This document shows, one piece after another, positions 33,008 to 40,958 of a stretch of DNA of 64,000 nt. Within the stretch, counting starts at the first letter, position 1. The number at the start of each line of letters is the position of its first letter. This DNA comes from Microcoleus asticus IPMA8 (lineage in GTDB: Bacteria; Cyanobacteriota; Cyanobacteriia; Cyanobacteriales; Microcoleaceae), in the NCBI RefSeq assembly GCF_013179805.1, contig NZ_SRRZ01000016.1, positions 1 through 64,000 of the forward strand. The letters are read 5' to 3'. The notes beneath the pieces are model-generated. The model did not search any database, had not been told where the DNA came from, and saw only the letters and a list, made by a program, of their open reading frames with translations. A program made the translations under genes and the position numbers.

Positions 33008-33781
33008 ATGAATTTGAGAAGAATCTTGACAGTCGCGACCAATGTATTTTGGGAAGTAATTCGCGATCGCATCCTTTACTTAATTATTATTTTTGCTCTG
33101 TTGATGGGAGCCTCAGTACGGTTGATACCGGAATTGGCGGCGACAACCGAGAAGAAAATTATCTTAGATGTCGGTTTGGCTGCTATGAGCATTCTCGGTA
33201 TAATTGCCACAGTCTTTGTGGCTACCGGACTGGTCAACAAAGAAATTGAAAAGCGGACTGTTTACCTGTTAGTTGCTAAGCCGATAAGTAGGGCTGAGTT
33301 AATTGTGGGCAAGCACTTAGGGCTGTCGGCCGTGCTGGCGGTGCTTGTAGCAGCAATGACTGTTATCTATCTGGCTATTCTGAGTTTGAGCCGGATTCCT
33401 TACCCTTTGGAAAGCATTTTAATCGCCTCGTTGTTTGTCTGGTTTGAGCTGTGTCTCATGGCCGGTGTCGGGATTTTATTTGGGGTGTTCAGCAGTTCGC
33501 TGCTGGCAGCTTTACTGACATTTGGCGTTTATTTGATGGGACATTCGACGCGGGATTTAGTGGCTTTGGGCAAGTTAACTAACAATCCTGGCATTGAACA
33601 ATTGATGATGGGACTTTATCTGGTTTTGCCGGATTTAGCCAGATTCAATTTGAGAAACGATGCTGTTTACGGACAAGTTCCTTACTTGGCAGGTTTGATT
33701 ACAGATGCTGGCTACGGTTTGCTGTATGTAGTGCTGCTGCTGTCAATTGCGATCGCCATATTTTCCCGTAGAGAATTTTAA
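33008..33781 (+). CDS. fraE: ABC-2 type permease, FraE-like
   Basis: The 257-residue protein has six hydrophobic segments and the ABC-2 permease pattern: NVFWEVIRDRILYLIIIFALL at the start, a cytoplasmic loop NKEIEKRTVYLLVAKPISRAELIVGK typical of the family, and IAIFSRREF at the end. As the third gene after fraC and fraD in the same direction it corresponds to FraE, needed for filament integrity and diazotrophic growth in Anabaena (family knowledge). No ATPase gene is adjacent. The symbol relies on gene order as much as on sequence. Confidence 0.75.
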   Translation: MNLRRILTVATNVFWEVIRDRILYLIIIFALLMGASVRLIPELAATTEKKIILDVGLAAMSILGIIATVFVATGLVNKEIEKRTVYLLVAKPISRAELIVGKHLGLSAVLAVLVAAMTVIYLAILSLSRIPYPLESILIASLFVWFELCLMAGVGILFGVFSSSLLAALLTFGVYLMGHSTRDLVALGKLTNNPGIEQLMMGLYLVLPDLARFNLRNDAVYGQVPYLAGLITDAGYGLLYVVLLLSIAIAIFSRREF

Positions 33782-33820
33782 AACGCGCATTCGGCAGCTT
33801 CAGGGGTAATTGGTAATTGT

Positions 33821-33850
33821 TTGTAGTGAGGACTAAAATTTTCACTACAA
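33821..33850. repeat. TTGTAGTGA/TCACTACAA inverted repeat
   Basis: Perfect 9-bp arms with a 12-bp loop, 39 bp after fraE. A related element with arms TTTTGTAG and CTACAAAA lies at 37445-37478. Either could act in mRNA 3'-end stability. Confidence 0.55.
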
Positions 33851-33951
33851 AAAAATTTTATTATCGAATTAGCACGCTAAGATATAGAAATGGTTGTCGA
33901 TAAGCAATCTCGACTAAAACTTAAATTTTTATTGGTAAAATGAGGTGGCTT

Positions 33952-34731
33952 ATGACTACTATAATACACAAACCACTCTCAAAGCTAACCATTACCTGGC
34001 CGCTGTTACCTGATGATTTCATCCTACCGGACGACCCTGTAGAGGATACAGACCCTCCGTTGCTAGCTAACGGTTTGCGCCAGTCTTTAGTTGGTTCGCC
34101 GGAACTAATGCAAGACGCACTAATAGTTTCTAATTTTGCTTTGTGCGCTGCTGTGGACGATCGCACTATTTGCAAAGCCCCAGACTGGATGTACGTGCAG
34201 CCGGTTCAACCTTGGCCTCACAACTATCCCCGCCGCAGTTACACGCCTCATACCGAAGGAACTGTCCCTTTTGTAGTGATGGAATTTCTATCAGCTACTT
34301 ACGGCGATGAATACTCTGTCGAACACACAGAAGAAATCGGCAAGTGGTTTTTTTACGAACAAGTAATCAAAGTTCCTCGCTATGTCATTTTTTGGCCACA
34401 TACAGGCAGAATAGAAGTTTATGCGCTAGAATCGGGGCGTTACGAGAATCAAAACCCTGATGAAAACGGGCGTTATTTAATACCTGGATTAAATCTATTT
34501 TTGGGAGTTTGGCAGGGAACTCGTGAAGGTAGAACGGGATATTGGCTGCGCTGGTTGAATGCAGCCTGTGAGTTGCTGTTGTGGCCGGAAGAATGGGCTA
34601 AAAATGAACGACAGCGCGCCGATGGCCAACAGCAAGACAAAGAGTTAGCCGAGAGGCTGCTGGAACAGGAAAGACAGCGAAATCAAGAACTTTTGGCTCG
34701 ATTGGCAGCCCTCGGTATCGATCCTGAATAG
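33952..34731 (+). CDS. Uma2-family nuclease-like protein with C-terminal coiled coil
   Basis: ATG 33952 is favoured by AGGTGG just upstream; an ATG 12 bases earlier is possible. The 259-residue product has CKAPDWMYVQPVQP and VPFVVMEFLSATYG, the family active-site strand with Glu, followed by the helix before YVIFWPHTGRIEVY. The PD-(D/E)xK core is less canonical than in the other two copies, because the usual EYW motif is PRYVIFW. The last ~50 residues (ERQRADGQQQDKELAERLLEQERQRNQ) form a coiled coil seen in many Uma2 proteins. Role unknown. Confidence 0.8.
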   Translation: MTTIIHKPLSKLTITWPLLPDDFILPDDPVEDTDPPLLANGLRQSLVGSPELMQDALIVSNFALCAAVDDRTICKAPDWMYVQPVQPWPHNYPRRSYTPHTEGTVPFVVMEFLSATYGDEYSVEHTEEIGKWFFYEQVIKVPRYVIFWPHTGRIEVYALESGRYENQNPDENGRYLIPGLNLFLGVWQGTREGRTGYWLRWLNAACELLLWPEEWAKNERQRADGQQQDKELAERLLEQERQRNQELLARLAALGIDPE

Positions 34732-34867
34732 CATTAGAAGTCCGATGGAAGTCGGAAGAAGGAAGAGGTTCGAGGGAGAAAGGGAACCCGATCGAGATAT
34801 GCTTTCTTCATCCTTCTTTCTTGAGTTTGCTTTCTTACTTCACTGTTTGTAACAAAAAATTGAAATT

Positions 34868-35695
34868 ATGTTAGTAGAAAAACTCGAACAATTAAAAGAT
34901 ATTTTCGCACAGATGGAACGGGCTTTGATTGCCTACTCCGGCGGAATTGACAGCACTTTGGTGGCTAAAATCGCTTTTGATGTGTTGGGCGATCGCGCTT
35001 TGGCAGTGACGGCAGTTTCCCCGTCTTTACTGCCAGAAGATTTAGAAGATGCGCGCATTCAAGCAGCAGAAATAGGGATTGCCCACCAGGAAGTACAAAC
35101 TCAGGAAATGGCAAATCCCAATTACACTTCTAACCCGGTTAACCGCTGTTATTTCTGCAAAAGCGAACTGCACGATACTTTGAAACCGCTAGCACTAGCA
35201 AAGGGTTATCCTTATGTGGTGGATGGGGTGAATGCTGACGATTTAAAGGATTACCGTCCCGGAATTCAGGCGGCAAAGGAACGCGGCGCGCGATCGCCTT
35301 TAGCAGAAGTAGGAATTACTAAGTTTGAAGTGCGGCAATTGGCAAAAGAATTGGGTTTGCCTTGGTGGGACAAACCGGCTCAACCTTGTCTGAGTTCGCG
35401 CTTTCCTTACGGCGAAGAAATCACCGTTGGAAAGTTGCAAAGAGTGGGGCGCGCGGAACGGTATTTGCGGCAGTTGGGACTGAAAAATTTGCGAGTGCGA
35501 TCGGACGGAGATACGGCGCGCATTGAGTTACCAGCAGAGGAAATTAAGGAATTTGTGTTAAAGACAGATTTGCCTGCATTGGTGGCGGTGTTTCAAGAGT
35601 TTGGTTTTGTGTACGCGACTTTGGATTTGGAGGGATTTCGCAGCGGCAAATTAAATCAGGTTTTGAAACCGGAATTGTTGGGGGTGAAAGCTTGA
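34868..35695 (+). CDS. larE: ATP-dependent sacrificial sulfur transferase LarE
   Basis: A 275-residue PP-loop enzyme. SGGIDS at residues 24-29 binds ATP, and Cys174 in PAQPCLSSRFPYG aligns with the sacrificial Cys176 of Lactiplantibacillus LarE. NRCYFCKSEL is conserved in the family. LarE thiolates the pyridinium dinucleotide precursor of the nickel-pincer cofactor (NPN) used by lactate racemase and related enzymes. No larA, larB or larC is in the window, so the target enzyme must be encoded elsewhere. The stop is directly abutted by the convergent gene at 35696. Confidence 0.88.
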   Translation: MLVEKLEQLKDIFAQMERALIAYSGGIDSTLVAKIAFDVLGDRALAVTAVSPSLLPEDLEDARIQAAEIGIAHQEVQTQEMANPNYTSNPVNRCYFCKSELHDTLKPLALAKGYPYVVDGVNADDLKDYRPGIQAAKERGARSPLAEVGITKFEVRQLAKELGLPWWDKPAQPCLSSRFPYGEEITVGKLQRVGRAERYLRQLGLKNLRVRSDGDTARIELPAEEIKEFVLKTDLPALVAVFQEFGFVYATLDLEGFRSGKLNQVLKPELLGVKA

Positions 35696-36154
35696 TTAAT
35701 TATCCTGAAAAAACGTCACTACAACAGTGTGTTCGTCCCGATCGCATTTAACTTGAAAACGTCGCTGAGGATATAGTAATTTTAGGCGACTTTCCCACAT
35801 CTGAGCTAATGCTTGTCCCAAATACAATAAATTCTCAGTGCTAGCGTTTTCCGCACCGGGGAGAATATCATCAATGTGCTGGTGGTTCATCACCTGCTCA
35901 ATTGCAGCGACATCATTCCCCAGTTCGATTTTCCACTGTTCGTATATTTGACTGTTAAAGGCTTCGGACAAAAAGATACCGCCTTCATGTTCGACAAAAT
36001 CTGGCCAGAATAGTTTTGTGAAAGCTATAGCAATTTCAATGTTAGCAGCTCCAAAAAGATAGTCCCAAAGTGAAAAATCATCGCCGTTGGCTTTTTTCCA
36101 CTGCTGGAAATCGATTAGTTTATCTGCATTCAAAGATATTTGTTTGATGAACAT
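35696..36154 (-). CDS. Uncharacterised acidic protein, probable immunity partner
   Basis: The 152-residue product is acidic and mostly helical in composition (FIKQISLNADKLIDFQQWKK at the start, LLYLGQALAQMWESRLKLLY near the end, then a beta-like FQVKCDRDEHTVVVTFF). I do not recognise a family. It starts 5 bp after the stop of the toxin-24-like gene, in the same direction, which is the usual arrangement of an immunity gene behind a polymorphic toxin module. Its size and acidity also fit that role (inference). It ends immediately before larE, which converges on it. Confidence 0.55.
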   Translation of the reverse strand: MFIKQISLNADKLIDFQQWKKANGDDFSLWDYLFGAANIEIAIAFTKLFWPDFVEHEGGIFLSEAFNSQIYEQWKIELGNDVAAIEQVMNHQHIDDILPGAENASTENLLYLGQALAQMWESRLKLLYPQRRFQVKCDRDEHTVVVTFFQDN

Positions 36155-36159
36155 AATTT

Positions 36160-36483
36160 CTAGGGTATTTCATCCAATCTAGCTGGCCTAACTGTTTTCT
36201 CAGCTTGCACGAAAATGTCTCCTGCTGAGTTTTGGTTGTATTTGTATTCAACGGCGTGAGGTGTCGGCACATTTGCATGAGCCTTTCCTGTCAAGTCTAC
36301 TCGCTTAATTGCCCGTCCGCTGTCATCGTAGACGATATAGCTGGTAATGTTTTTGCCCTCCATGCGGTAGAGTAAGTTTCTGGCACTTGCTCCATCTAGA
36401 GGAAATCTCCCGCTGACCTGGGTTCCGACGGCTATCAGGGTGCTAGCGGGGATGCCAACTGTCCAGTCAACTGGTTTAGACAT
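36160..36483 (-). CDS. Orphan polymorphic-toxin type 24-like domain protein
   Basis: A 107-residue protein with GRFPLDGASARNLLYRMEG, YDDSGRAIKRVDLTGKAH and VPTPHAVEYKYN, then VRPARLDEIP. The series R..N.LLYR, D..G..IKRVDLTGK.H, VPTPH..EY and RPA...EIP resembles the type 24 toxin domain found at the C-terminus of polymorphic toxins (recognised from memory). Here the domain stands alone: no signal peptide and no RHS, VgrG or other delivery region. The next gene leftward, 5 bp away, is the candidate immunity protein. Gly/His/Arg residues may be catalytic. An alternative is a domesticated non-toxic relative. Confidence 0.6.
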   Translation of the reverse strand: MSKPVDWTVGIPASTLIAVGTQVSGRFPLDGASARNLLYRMEGKNITSYIVYDDSGRAIKRVDLTGKAHANVPTPHAVEYKYNQNSAGDIFVQAEKTVRPARLDEIP

Positions 36484-36638
36484 AATATTAGTCCTAAATT
36501 ATTTTACCACCTCAGTTTGATATATGTAGCGGTATTTGGATATGTACAAATTACTAATTTATAGAAATTTGCATCAATCCTGACTGCTCGTTAAAGCAAG
36601 AGCATAAACTAAAGTAGCAGCCAACTCAAGCAAGTTTT

Positions 36639-37373
36639 ATGAACGCTAAATTTAGGTTAATTTCCGTCGTGTTGGCTTTGTTATTATGCGCGTACATCCC
36701 GTTTCGGGTGTTAGCTAACCCGCAACCTTCGGGAGATACAGTTAGTTCGGCCCTGTGGTGGCAACTTATTGTGTACAATCAGGTACAACAAATTAAAGAC
36801 AAGCAATATCAAGGGTGCGTTTGGGGCGATTCTATTTCTTCGGCCCTCGGCGATTCTTTAGGTGAAGAAAATTTTAATTTTGCCATCGGCGGAATGAGTT
36901 CTGTTTCGCTGCTAGAACAGCTTAAACTGTTAGTACCACAGCGGTTTACCTGCGAAAAAGCGATTTTGGCGATCGGCACAAATGATGCTATGTATGGCAT
37001 TAGCGACGAGGCGTTTGTCAGCAATTTGAAACAGGCGATCGCCGTGATGCGATCGCTAGGAACAAAACAGATTATTCTGATCCCTGCTTTTTACTCCACT
37101 CTTGCCGCCAGCTACAATCCTAAATTAGCAGGAACAATTGCTAGAGTTGACGAAATCAATGTTCTGATCGATCGAGTAGCAGCCACCGAAAATTTGGCTG
37201 TTGAATTTCGCGGCATACAAGCATTGTTTAAGGAACAAGCTCTCAATGCAGATTTAACAATTGACGGTGTTCACCTCAATGCTAAAGGTTTAGACATATA
37301 CAGAAAAGTTTTGTTAAATATTTTGAATTATCCTTTAACAACGTGCATTATTTGCGAAATAATCTTTGTTTAA
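36639..37373 (+). CDS. Secreted SGNH/GDSL-family hydrolase
   Basis: The 244-residue protein starts with a signal peptide (FRLISVVLALLLCAYIPFRVLA, cleavage after VLA). The four SGNH blocks are visible: WGDSISSALGDS (catalytic Ser), FAIGGMSS (Gly), AIGTNDAM (Asn) and DGVHLNAKG (Asp and His). It is therefore a periplasmic or extracellular esterase, possibly acting on acylated polysaccharide, which would fit the polysaccharide export gene that converges on it. The C-terminal tail after the active site (LTTCIICEIIFV) is unusual and may reflect a shifted end. Confidence 0.82.
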   Translation: MNAKFRLISVVLALLLCAYIPFRVLANPQPSGDTVSSALWWQLIVYNQVQQIKDKQYQGCVWGDSISSALGDSLGEENFNFAIGGMSSVSLLEQLKLLVPQRFTCEKAILAIGTNDAMYGISDEAFVSNLKQAIAVMRSLGTKQIILIPAFYSTLAASYNPKLAGTIARVDEINVLIDRVAATENLAVEFRGIQALFKEQALNADLTIDGVHLNAKGLDIYRKVLLNILNYPLTTCIICEIIFV

Positions 37374-37444
37374 GTTATTAGTTTAAATCCCGTAGACGGG
37401 GAATTGATGCGTGTATTTTGAGCTTAACGAGCGCAATCAAATTG

Positions 37445-37478
37445 TTTTGTAGGGAGGACTGAAGCCCTCACTACAAAA
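37445..37478. repeat. TTTTGTAG...CTACAAAA inverted repeat
   Basis: TTTTGTAGGGAGG pairs imperfectly with CCCTCACTACAAAA around GAAG. It lies between two convergent genes and could serve as a bidirectional terminator. A related element is at 33821. Confidence 0.55.
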
Positions 37479-37507
37479 TTATAAAGGTTATTTTACATGA
37501 CTAGATA

Positions 37508-39376
37508 TCAAGGAGTAGTTGGCTGAATTTGCTGTGGCTGCATTTGCTGCTGCTGATTTTGGAGCAGAAGTTGCTGCTCCTGGATTTGGAGTTGCCGATT
37601 CTCAAGATCTATTTGCCGCTGTCTGTCTTCAAGTTGCAGCCTTCTGTCTTCAAGTTGCAGTCTTCTGTCTTCTGCTTGCTGCAATCTATCTTCACGTTGT
37701 ATCTGTCTTTCTAGCTGTCTGTCTTCACGTTGCTCTTGTCTGTCTTGACGTTGTTCGCGAAGCTGTCTGATCTGAATTCGCCGATCGAAATCTCCTCCCA
37801 AAAATAAGTTTTGAAAAGTTCTGATCGTTGTATCAAACCCACTAAGAACGCCGCTAACAGCGCTGATCCCAGTTGCAACTCCTGCGATCGGCTGCAAGAA
37901 ACTGTTGATATTGTCTGCTACCCTAGTGTAGCCCGATCGCGCTACCAGAATCACATCGTTGTTGCGAAGAGTTGGGTTATTATTAGGATTCAACCCTTGA
38001 GCAAAATCCACCTCGATCGTGCGGCGAGAAACAGTACCGTTGGGGTTCAAACGCAATAGTTCTACCTTGTCTTTTTTAGCCCGCAATTGATTGAAACTGC
38101 CTGCGGTCAGCAAAGCTTGGTGCAGGGATGTACTGGGCCGCACCTGCAAAGCCCCTGGCCTAATTACTTCTCCTACAATATTGATGCTAATCGCGTTCGG
38201 AGAAAAACTGCTATTTGCGACTTGAGAAACTTCAGCTAAGTCTACAGTAGCTGCCGTCGGGATAATTACGCTATCTCCTTCTTGCAGCAAAACATCTTGA
38301 GTCGCGTCGCCTCTTTGCAGCAAATCCCACAGATTTACCATGATAGTTTGTTCGTTGCCACCTCTGATTCGGCGGCGGATTTGCACGCGGCGAATGTCAG
38401 CTTCTGTAGTGATACCGCCAGCAATTTTGAGCGCTCTAGTTATCGTTGGTAAACCGACAACTGCTCCTTGCTGTTGCTCGATGCTGACAAAACTCAGTTC
38501 TGTTTGTTGGTTGGTCGATCGCAAATCAGCAGCAGATATAGTATAAGGCCCAGGCCTGTTTACCTCGCCGACAATTACCACGCCAATTGGTTTAGTAATA
38601 TCAGCGGAAAAATTAGCACTAGCTCTTTGACGAACTTCTTGAGTATTCAGGGCACTTGCTGTCGGTACAAAAATTGTATCTCCATCTCGAATCGTGACAT
38701 CTTGACGCAAATTTCCCGTGTCTAAAAAATTCTGCAAATCTACCGTAGTAACTTGCTCCGATCCGCCTCTGCGGGCAGGACGGCGAATTTGGACATTTCG
38801 CATATCTCCTGCTGATGTCACCCCTTGTGCAAGTTGCAGCATTTCCATCAAAGTCGGGAATTTTACTCCTCCTCCTTCTCTAGTGGGATTAATCTTGTAG
38901 GAACCCGGGCGAGTAACTTCACCCGCAAGACCTATATTTAGGGGGCGAGCGACGATCACAGTCACAGTAACAACGGGAACATTGATGAAGGGTTCGTATC
39001 GTTGGGTAATCACGTTAGCGGCTTGTTGCAGCGTCAACCCTTGAATTGAGACGCTGCGAATGATTGGCAAATTGAGCGTCCCGTCAACTAACACTTGATA
39101 TTCTTTGCTGAATTCAGGGACGCCGAAGATATCTAAAGCAATGCGATCGCCCGGGCCTAAAGTATAAGCTGCTTCTGGTGTCAGCGGACCAGAATTGCCG
39201 ATCGGTGGCAAACTTACACCCCGAGGCGGCGGCGGCGGTACTATCGGTTGGTTTGAGTTAGGAGTAGCGGCAGGATTTCTGATGGCAGGCAACTGAGCTA
39301 TACTGGGCAGCGAACTCAATAGCACCAGGAGTGCTGACAAACTCAGACTTTTAGCGGTTTGAACGTTATGTTTCAT
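37508..39376 (-). CDS. Polysaccharide biosynthesis/export protein (Wza-like, SLBB domains)
   Basis: ATG 39376 follows GGGAAGAAAG and gives a signal peptide ending LSSLPSIAQL; an in-frame ATG 27 bases upstream is less likely. A Pro-rich linker (residues ~45-55) precedes the poly_export domain (YTLGPGDRIALDIFGVPEFS ... FINVPVVTVTVIV). Three SLBB-like repeats follow, each starting near GEVTRPGSY, GEVNRPGPY or GEVIRPGAL. The last ~90 residues are a Gln/Arg/Asp-rich repeat tail (RRLQLED units). It should form the outer-membrane or periplasmic export channel for an exopolysaccharide. Its kinase/polymerase partners are not in the window. Confidence 0.85.
   Translation of the reverse strand: MKHNVQTAKSLSLSALLVLLSSLPSIAQLPAIRNPAATPNSNQPIVPPPPPRGVSLPPIGNSGPLTPEAAYTLGPGDRIALDIFGVPEFSKEYQVLVDGTLNLPIIRSVSIQGLTLQQAANVITQRYEPFINVPVVTVTVIVARPLNIGLAGEVTRPGSYKINPTREGGGVKFPTLMEMLQLAQGVTSAGDMRNVQIRRPARRGGSEQVTTVDLQNFLDTGNLRQDVTIRDGDTIFVPTASALNTQEVRQRASANFSADITKPIGVVIVGEVNRPGPYTISAADLRSTNQQTELSFVSIEQQQGAVVGLPTITRALKIAGGITTEADIRRVQIRRRIRGGNEQTIMVNLWDLLQRGDATQDVLLQEGDSVIIPTAATVDLAEVSQVANSSFSPNAISINIVGEVIRPGALQVRPSTSLHQALLTAGSFNQLRAKKDKVELLRLNPNGTVSRRTIEVDFAQGLNPNNNPTLRNNDVILVARSGYTRVADNINSFLQPIAGVATGISAVSGVLSGFDTTIRTFQNLFLGGDFDRRIQIRQLREQRQDRQEQREDRQLERQIQREDRLQQAEDRRLQLEDRRLQLEDRQRQIDLENRQLQIQEQQLLLQNQQQQMQPQQIQPTTP
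37520..37790 (-). repeat. Tandem-repeat coding region in the Wza-like tail
   Basis: The 3' end of the gene consists of imperfect 21-bp repeats encoding RRLQLED/RRLQLED/RQRQIDL-type heptads and a poly-Gln end. The antisense frame gives a spurious hydrophobic ORF. Confidence 0.6.
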
Positions 39377-39710
39377 CTTTCTTCCCTGGTTGCAGCCTGC
39401 CAATGAACGAGAGCAATTTAGCTAGTTGATTTTAGTTTATTTTCCCTGCTGTCCAGTGTAGCCTCGCTTCGCTGCAAAATCCACAGGTGGAATGATAAAA
39501 ATAGTGCGATCGCACTTAACTATTTTGTACCTTGTTTGTAAAGAAACTGTAAAGCCCGCCAACTGTTCTCAGGATTAGGATCTTGTTTGAGCAAAATTAT
39601 TCATACATAAGTCGGGATACAAATCAACCCGCCACAGAAAGGAGATAGGAAAAAACCGCCCTGATTTGAGGTAAAATATTAGATAATTCTATCTGCGGGA
39701 CAAAGACATA
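39377..39710. other. Divergent spacer before the methyltransferase-like gene
   Basis: 334 bp holding both divergent promoters. A GTGCGATCGCAC palindrome (HIP1 core) is at about 39507. GAAAGGAGATAGG near 39640 is not followed by a start codon. No RNA gene was recognised. Confidence 0.4.
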
Positions 39711-40406
39711 GTGTCACTAAAATTGGATAAAGTAATTCCCTGGGGACGCTGCTTGGATGAATACATAGGAATGTTTAGCTTGACATCAAGTGACCTCAAG
39801 CTAGCAATTCTTGATTGTGCCGGCGGCCCGGCGAGTTTCAATGCCGAAATGACTCGCCAAGGTAAAAAGGTAATTTCTTGCGATCCAGTTTATCAGTTTA
39901 CTGCGGTGGAAATTGGCGATCGCATCCAAGAAACATATCAAACTGTGATTGACGGTGTTAAAGCCAATTTAGACGGCTATCTGTGGAATAATTTTGAATC
40001 GCCGTACCAGCTAGGCGAAGTGCGAATGAAGGCGATGCAGGAATTTTTAGAAGATTTTCCATCAGGCTTGCAGCAAGGCCGCTACATGAATGCTGAGCTG
40101 CCAGTTTTGCCTTTCAAGAACAGTCAATTCGATTTAGCTTTGTGCAGCCATTTCTTGTTTACTTATTCTCACCTGCTTTCCGAAGAATTTCATCTGGAAG
40201 CAATTACAGAAATGTGTCGGGTTGCGAAGGAAGTCCGGGTATTCCCTTTATTGCAAAGTTTTAGCGGGGAGGAATCAGATCGCTTAAATCCGACGATCGC
40301 AGAATTGAAAAAGAGAAGTTTTAGTGTAGAAATTCAAGAGGCTCCCTACGAGTTTCAAAAAGGCGGGAATAAGATGCTGCGAGTTAGCAAAAAAAGCTCA
40401 GCCTAA
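39711..40406 (+). CDS. SAM-methyltransferase-like protein
   Basis: GTG start at 39711. The 231-residue product has a degenerate motif I, ILDCAGGPASFNAEM, and VISCDPVYQF at the end of strand 2. PFKNSQFDLALCSHFLFTYS follows as motif IV with a hydrophobic continuation. The order matches a Rossmann methyltransferase. Members of this group are common in cyanobacteria without known substrate. The central region (DGYLWNNFESPYQLGEVR) may be a substrate lid. It stands alone. Confidence 0.65.
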   Translation: MSLKLDKVIPWGRCLDEYIGMFSLTSSDLKLAILDCAGGPASFNAEMTRQGKKVISCDPVYQFTAVEIGDRIQETYQTVIDGVKANLDGYLWNNFESPYQLGEVRMKAMQEFLEDFPSGLQQGRYMNAELPVLPFKNSQFDLALCSHFLFTYSHLLSEEFHLEAITEMCRVAKEVRVFPLLQSFSGEESDRLNPTIAELKKRSFSVEIQEAPYEFQKGGNKMLRVSKKSSA

Positions 40407-40423
40407 AAGCAAGCATAACTTAT

Positions 40424-40777
40424 TTATGCTGTTATGGAAACTAAATAACAGCCATTAATTCGCCAACTATTATCAAACTGTTTTTCCATGAGATAAATGG
40501 CTCTGATTGGGATGCCTTCCGAGTCCAGCAACAGCACCGACTGAGCGGGAATTCCTTCTACAGTGGTGAGATTTTCAAATAATACCGAGCGCGGACGGTA
40601 GACAGCTTCATAGGCAATTTTTACCATGTGCATAAAGTTTTCTGCTGTGCGAAACTGCTGCTGAATTCCGGGAGTGGCGAAGGCAAAAGCCCCAGCAGCA
40701 TCGTCTTTTTGAAATGCTTGTAGTTGCTGTTCTAGGACTGAGCGAATGGTAGCGCGATCGCTTTCACTGATGAACAT
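40424..40777 (-). CDS. DUF4864-family protein
   Basis: A 117-residue protein with the DUF4864 pattern: an N-terminal helix IRSVLEQQLQAFQKDDAAGA, FAFATPGIQQQF and the conserved FMHMVKIAYEAVYRPR region, then beta strands ending SWRINGCYLV. The arrangement suggests an NTF2-like cone fold. Function is unknown. It converges on the methyltransferase-like gene with 17 bp between stops. Confidence 0.82.
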   Translation of the reverse strand: MFISESDRATIRSVLEQQLQAFQKDDAAGAFAFATPGIQQQFRTAENFMHMVKIAYEAVYRPRSVLFENLTTVEGIPAQSVLLLDSEGIPIRAIYLMEKQFDNSWRINGCYLVSITA

Positions 40778-40958
40778 ATTTTTGATAATTTGTCAAGAGA
40801 TGGGAGTGTCGAATAGTTACTATTATAGCGCTCCCACTTAAAGGCGATTTTGTGGCGGGATGGCTGGGAAGCTGTCAGGGCGATCGAGCTTTATTTAAAC
40901 CCCGGCGCACTACAGACATTAGTGGTAAAATTGGTTAAAAACTTTAAGAATTGTCAAA

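Noticed and set aside
37519..37770. Hydrophobic, Cys-rich 83-codon plus-strand frame
   Set aside because: Antisense of the CAG/GAC-rich repeat tail of the export protein; the apparent membrane segments are artefacts of the repeat.
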